Below, in pieces: positions 4,439 to 6,811 of a stretch of DNA of 6,811 nucleotides (within the stretch, counting starts at the first letter, position 1; the number at the start of each line of letters is the position of its first letter). Source of the stretch: Planctomycetota bacterium (GTDB lineage Bacteria > Planctomycetota > Brocadiia > SM23-32); assembly GCA_018400625.1 (NCBI GenBank), contig JAGYMJ010000026.1, positions 1 through 6,811 on the forward strand, written 5' to 3'. The notes below the pieces were generated by a model, which did not search any database, was not told the DNA's origin, and saw only the letters and a list, made by a program, of their open reading frames with translations. The translations under genes were made by a program, and so were the position numbers.

Positions 4439-6811
4439 GACATCTATCCTCCCTGTTAACTTGATTTGCCTCGTATATTTCGGCCAGATATCGCGAAGGC
4501 AGGCTGAAATCCTTGTTCCAGGTGGAAGAACAAGAAGGCCGTGTTAGAAACAAATGCTCTGCGGCACGTGTAACTGCAACATAAAATATGCGCCTCTCCT
4601 GTTCCAGCTCTTCAAAGTTATGAAACGAGCGTTCGGCCGGAAACAGTCCGTCCAGTAGGTGGGGTATAAAAACTACATCCCATTGTCGACCTTTTGCATG
4701 GGATACGGTGGACAAGGTCAAAAAGCCGGCACTTTCGGGATCATTTGCCGGCGGAGAACTTTTGCCGATAAACTTATCCGATGGGGGGTCCAGTTCCAAG
4801 TCTGTCAGATAAGCCCCTAAATCATTGTACCCCATCGCCCTGCGGTGTAAGAAATCGATATCGTCTTTTTGCATTTTGCGGATATACCCGGAAATCTTAC
4901 GCCGCGAGTTAAAAAGAGAGTCATAATGGTGCTTAATTATCATCAGCTTCTCCGGCACACCGCACCCGTCATTGGCGATCTTATTAACGACCTGCTTCAA
5001 TTCGCTTAGTTCATCGTAAAAACGCCTGTCAGAGTAACCGGAGATCTCTATCTCGCCACGGTTGTTCAGTAGAGATTCAATCAATGAATCCGCAGTGACC
5101 CGCCCCAAACCATAAAGATTCGTCAAAAGCCTGTCCCATGAGACGAGATCATGCCAGTTCGATGCCACCCTGAGCAGGGCAACCACATTTCTGATATGAC
5201 CCCGCTCCATAAACCGCAATTCACCTGTTACAACATACGGTATGCCGGCCTCCTCAAGCTCGGTTCTGATGAAATCTGCATGATTCGAAACCCGGTATAA
5301 TATGGACATGTCCCCATAAGCACGGCCCTTTTGGTTCATCCCGACAATTTTATCAACGATATACTTTGCCTCGGCTCTCTTGTTTGCCAGCGTTTTGAAT
5401 ACAGGCTTTGAAAGGGGTATGCTTTCCCCGTGTGCTACAGTTTTATAACCCGTTTTGGAGTTTTGGACTATATTGTTGGCGAAATTAACAACTCCCCTGC
5501 TGTTTCTCCAGTTCTCCTCCAGCCTGAAGACCCTGGCGCCCGGGTATCTTGAAGGAAAGCTCAGGAGATTTCCGTAGTTGGCTCCCCAGCGGGACTCCAC
5601 ACTCTGGTTCTCATCCCCGGCGACCATAATACTTTTATGGCCTTCCGCAATAATGTCTATCAATTCTCTCTGCGCATTATTCGTTTCCTGGTAATCATCA
5701 ATAAGCACATAACGCCACTTATCCTGAACTGTTTGTCTCAAACGGCCGTTTGACTTCAAAACATCAATAAGGTGATCTGTAAGATCCTCTCGGTCCAGAA
5801 GAACCCCCTCATTTTTAGCTTCCTCATAAGCATTGTAGATCGACTCAATATGCCCGGCATGCTGTACGGAGGTACCGTAATACCTCTCGACGACCTCCTG
5901 GATGGGGATTCGGCAGTTTTTTGACCTGGAAATGATATCATAAATCCTCTCCTTCCGCATATACGCCGTATCACTGCTGTCAAAACCCCGCCTCTTGCGA
6001 ATCGTAAAAAGAAAATATCTGGAGTCGGGAGGATCCAATATCGATGCTTCAGGCGGCAGGTTCATGTGGTCACGATGGTTAATAAAAATGGATCCTATCA
6101 GCGACTGAAGCTTACCAAACCTTACTTTCATCGCACCATCATTATTGAGCATTTCACTGGCCCTGCAAATGATCTGCCGGCAGGCTTGGCTGGTGAAAGT
6201 CAAAAGCAAAATGCTTTCGGGTTTGACTCCGCTTTCAATTAAACGGGCTATTCTGGATGCCAGCACCCTTGTTTTCCCGGTCCCTGCTCCACCACAGACC
6301 AAAGCCGGCTCTTTCCCCACCATTACAGCCGACCGCTGAAGTCCGCTAAGCCCCTGTAAATAGGGTTTTTCGGATCCTGTACCCGGCTCCGCCGAACGGT
6401 CTTCCAGCGCTGCTTTGTCCTCGATAGCACGGCCCAATTCCTCGTATCTTAAACCCCTCATCCCGCCTTCAGCAGTTGTTTCGGGATACTGATACTCCAA
6501 AAGTGAATACCCATCAAGCTCCCCCTCATCTTCCAGCGGCATTTTTTGGACTGTAACGGGAACCGCTCCGAATAACTCGCTGTAATGATCATTATCATCC
6601 GGCATAAAAGTTATATCGGCCATGTATTCCCCCGCGTCCGGCGCAAATGATTCGTGGGAAAATGCGAAGCTGCCCGGCAAGTCAGCATAGCCACCGCTAA
6701 GCTCTGACTCCGCCAGCGTTTCGCCGTAGGTGATCCCGGAGGCCGACGGCCACCGGAGCACCTGGGGCTGCGCCCTGAGAACCGTCACCGGCACCTCGGA
6801 GGAAACCGCGC
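4431..6811 (-). CDS. MBG-type Ig-like repeat fused to a UvrD/PcrA-like SF1A helicase (5' end outside window)
   Basis: The reading frame is open to the window edge; the GTG at 6794 is only the first possible start inside the window, so the N-terminus is missing. Numbering from that GTG, residues 9-83 are an MBG-type Ig-like repeat (WPSAS, ITYGETL, LSGG, APDAGEY). Residues 84-147 are an acidic linker, and about 148-787 are a UvrD/PcrA-type ATP-dependent 3'-5' helicase. Visible motifs are the Q motif (LSGLQRSAV, 149-157), Walker A (GGAGTGKT, 168-175), Ia (LTFTSQA, about 198), II (LIDDYQET, 364-371), III (GDENQSVESRWGA, 393-405), IV (LEENWRNS, 425-432), V (STVSHAKGRQWD, 695-706) and VI (RRIFYVAVTRA, 734-744). 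The PSRYLAEI end is also typical. The helicase part of about 640 residues is slightly short for UvrD (about 720) but spans the core. Oddities: motif II reads DD...E where DE...D is usual, and motifs Ib, III and V depart at DNA-contact positions. The helicase assignment is firm; helicase activity and the reason for the fusion are not. An internal start at 6461 would give a helicase-only product. Confidence 0.88.
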   Translation of the reverse strand, partial: AVSSEVPVTVLRAQPQVLRWPSASGITYGETLAESELSGGYADLPGSFAFSHESFAPDAGEYMADITFMPDDNDHYSELFGAVPVTVQKMPLEDEGELDGYSLLEYQYPETTAEGGMRGLRYEELGRAIEDKAALEDRSAEPGTGSEKPYLQGLSGLQRSAVMVGKEPALVCGGAGTGKTRVLASRIARLIESGVKPESILLLTFTSQACRQIICRASEMLNNDGAMKVRFGKLQSLIGSIFINHRDHMNLPPEASILDPPDSRYFLFTIRKRRGFDSSDTAYMRKERIYDIISRSKNCRIPIQEVVERYYGTSVQHAGHIESIYNAYEEAKNEGVLLDREDLTDHLIDVLKSNGRLRQTVQDKWRYVLIDDYQETNNAQRELIDIIAEGHKSIMVAGDENQSVESRWGANYGNLLSFPSRYPGARVFRLEENWRNSRGVVNFANNIVQNSKTGYKTVAHGESIPLSKPVFKTLANKRAEAKYIVDKIVGMNQKGRAYGDMSILYRVSNHADFIRTELEEAGIPYVVTGELRFMERGHIRNVVALLRVASNWHDLVSWDRLLTNLYGLGRVTADSLIESLLNNRGEIEISGYSDRRFYDELSELKQVVNKIANDGCGVPEKLMIIKHHYDSLFNSRRKISGYIRKMQKDDIDFLHRRAMGYNDLGAYLTDLELDPPSDKFIGKSSPPANDPESAGFLTLSTVSHAKGRQWDVVFIPHLLDGLFPAERSFHNFEELEQERRIFYVAVTRAAEHLFLTRPSCSSTWNKDFSLPSRYLAEIYEANQVNREDRCHV
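4447..4454 (-). promoter_or_regulatory. Shine-Dalgarno site for the ExeA-like ATPase
   Basis: The minus strand reads AGGGAGGA here. The GGAGG core ends 9 bases before the ATG at 4438, and the site lies inside the last codons of the helicase gene. It decides the ATPase start and suggests strong independent initiation as well as coupling to helicase translation through the 8-base overlap. Confidence 0.75.
6546..6770 (-). repeat. MBG-type (YGX/MBG_3-like) Ig-like repeat domain within the helicase ORF
   Basis: These roughly 75 codons match from memory the MBG repeat pattern found in tandem in large bacterial surface proteins: a WPxAS element, I-x-YGxxL, a LSGG turn, a P-G-x-F-A-F strand, a P-x-AGxY strand, an aromatic/FxPxDxxxY segment, and a closing V-P-V-T-V strand. 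Just upstream, at 6806-6780, the frame reads VSSEVPVTV, which looks like the closing strand of a preceding repeat and parallels the GAVPVTVQK that closes this one. At least one more repeat therefore probably lies beyond the window edge. Such domains are normally extracellular and structural or adhesive. Family membership rests on pattern recognition, not on a profile search. Confidence 0.75.

Overview
The window holds the end of one gene and two complete genes. All three lie on the minus strand and are packed like an operon, read from high to low coordinates. They are followed by about 270 bases without a gene. The organism is almost certainly a diderm (Gram-negative-type) bacterium, because the last gene encodes a signal peptide and a predicted outer-membrane beta-barrel ending in phenylalanine. 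Shine-Dalgarno sites are conventional. GC content is moderate and uneven: hand counts of single 60-base lines give about 40-47% in the helicase body, 53-63% in parts of the TPR gene, and up to about 73% at the right edge. MBG-type Ig-like repeats together with ExeA-like ATPases would fit Kiritimatiellota, Verrucomicrobiota or related lineages, but the phylum cannot be fixed from this window.

Layout in order of transcription. (1) 6811 to 4431 is a gene cut by the window edge. It begins with an MBG-type extracellular Ig-like repeat, passes through an acidic linker, and continues in the same frame into a full-length UvrD/PcrA-like superfamily 1 helicase. (2) 4438 to 3611 encodes a 275-residue ExeA/GspA-like AAA+ ATPase. 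It overlaps the helicase gene by 8 bases and has a strong Shine-Dalgarno site inside the helicase gene. (3) 3603 to 274 encodes a secreted protein of 1109 residues: signal peptide, about 21 TPR-like helical repeats, a glycine-rich linker and a C-terminal beta-barrel of about 290 residues. This is the plan of outer-membrane exopolysaccharide exporters (PgaA, BcsC, PelB) and of TPR-YaiO proteins. A candidate Rho-independent terminator follows at 234 to 196. Bases 1-195 are AT-rich and hold no gene that I can support.

How the genes may work together (inference). An ExeA-like ATPase next to a TPR-barrel protein resembles envelope or exopolysaccharide export loci, in which the ATPase acts inside the cell and the TPR-barrel protein forms the periplasmic scaffold and outer-membrane pore. 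No synthase or glycosyltransferase is visible here. The MBG-helicase is the surprise: a domain normally found in surface proteins is joined in frame to an intracellular DNA motor. That motor departs from consensus in motif II and in several DNA-contact motifs. The fusion and its tight coupling to an export-type gene pair are the main reasons to look again at this locus. Sequence beyond the right edge is needed to show whether more MBG repeats or a signal peptide precede it.
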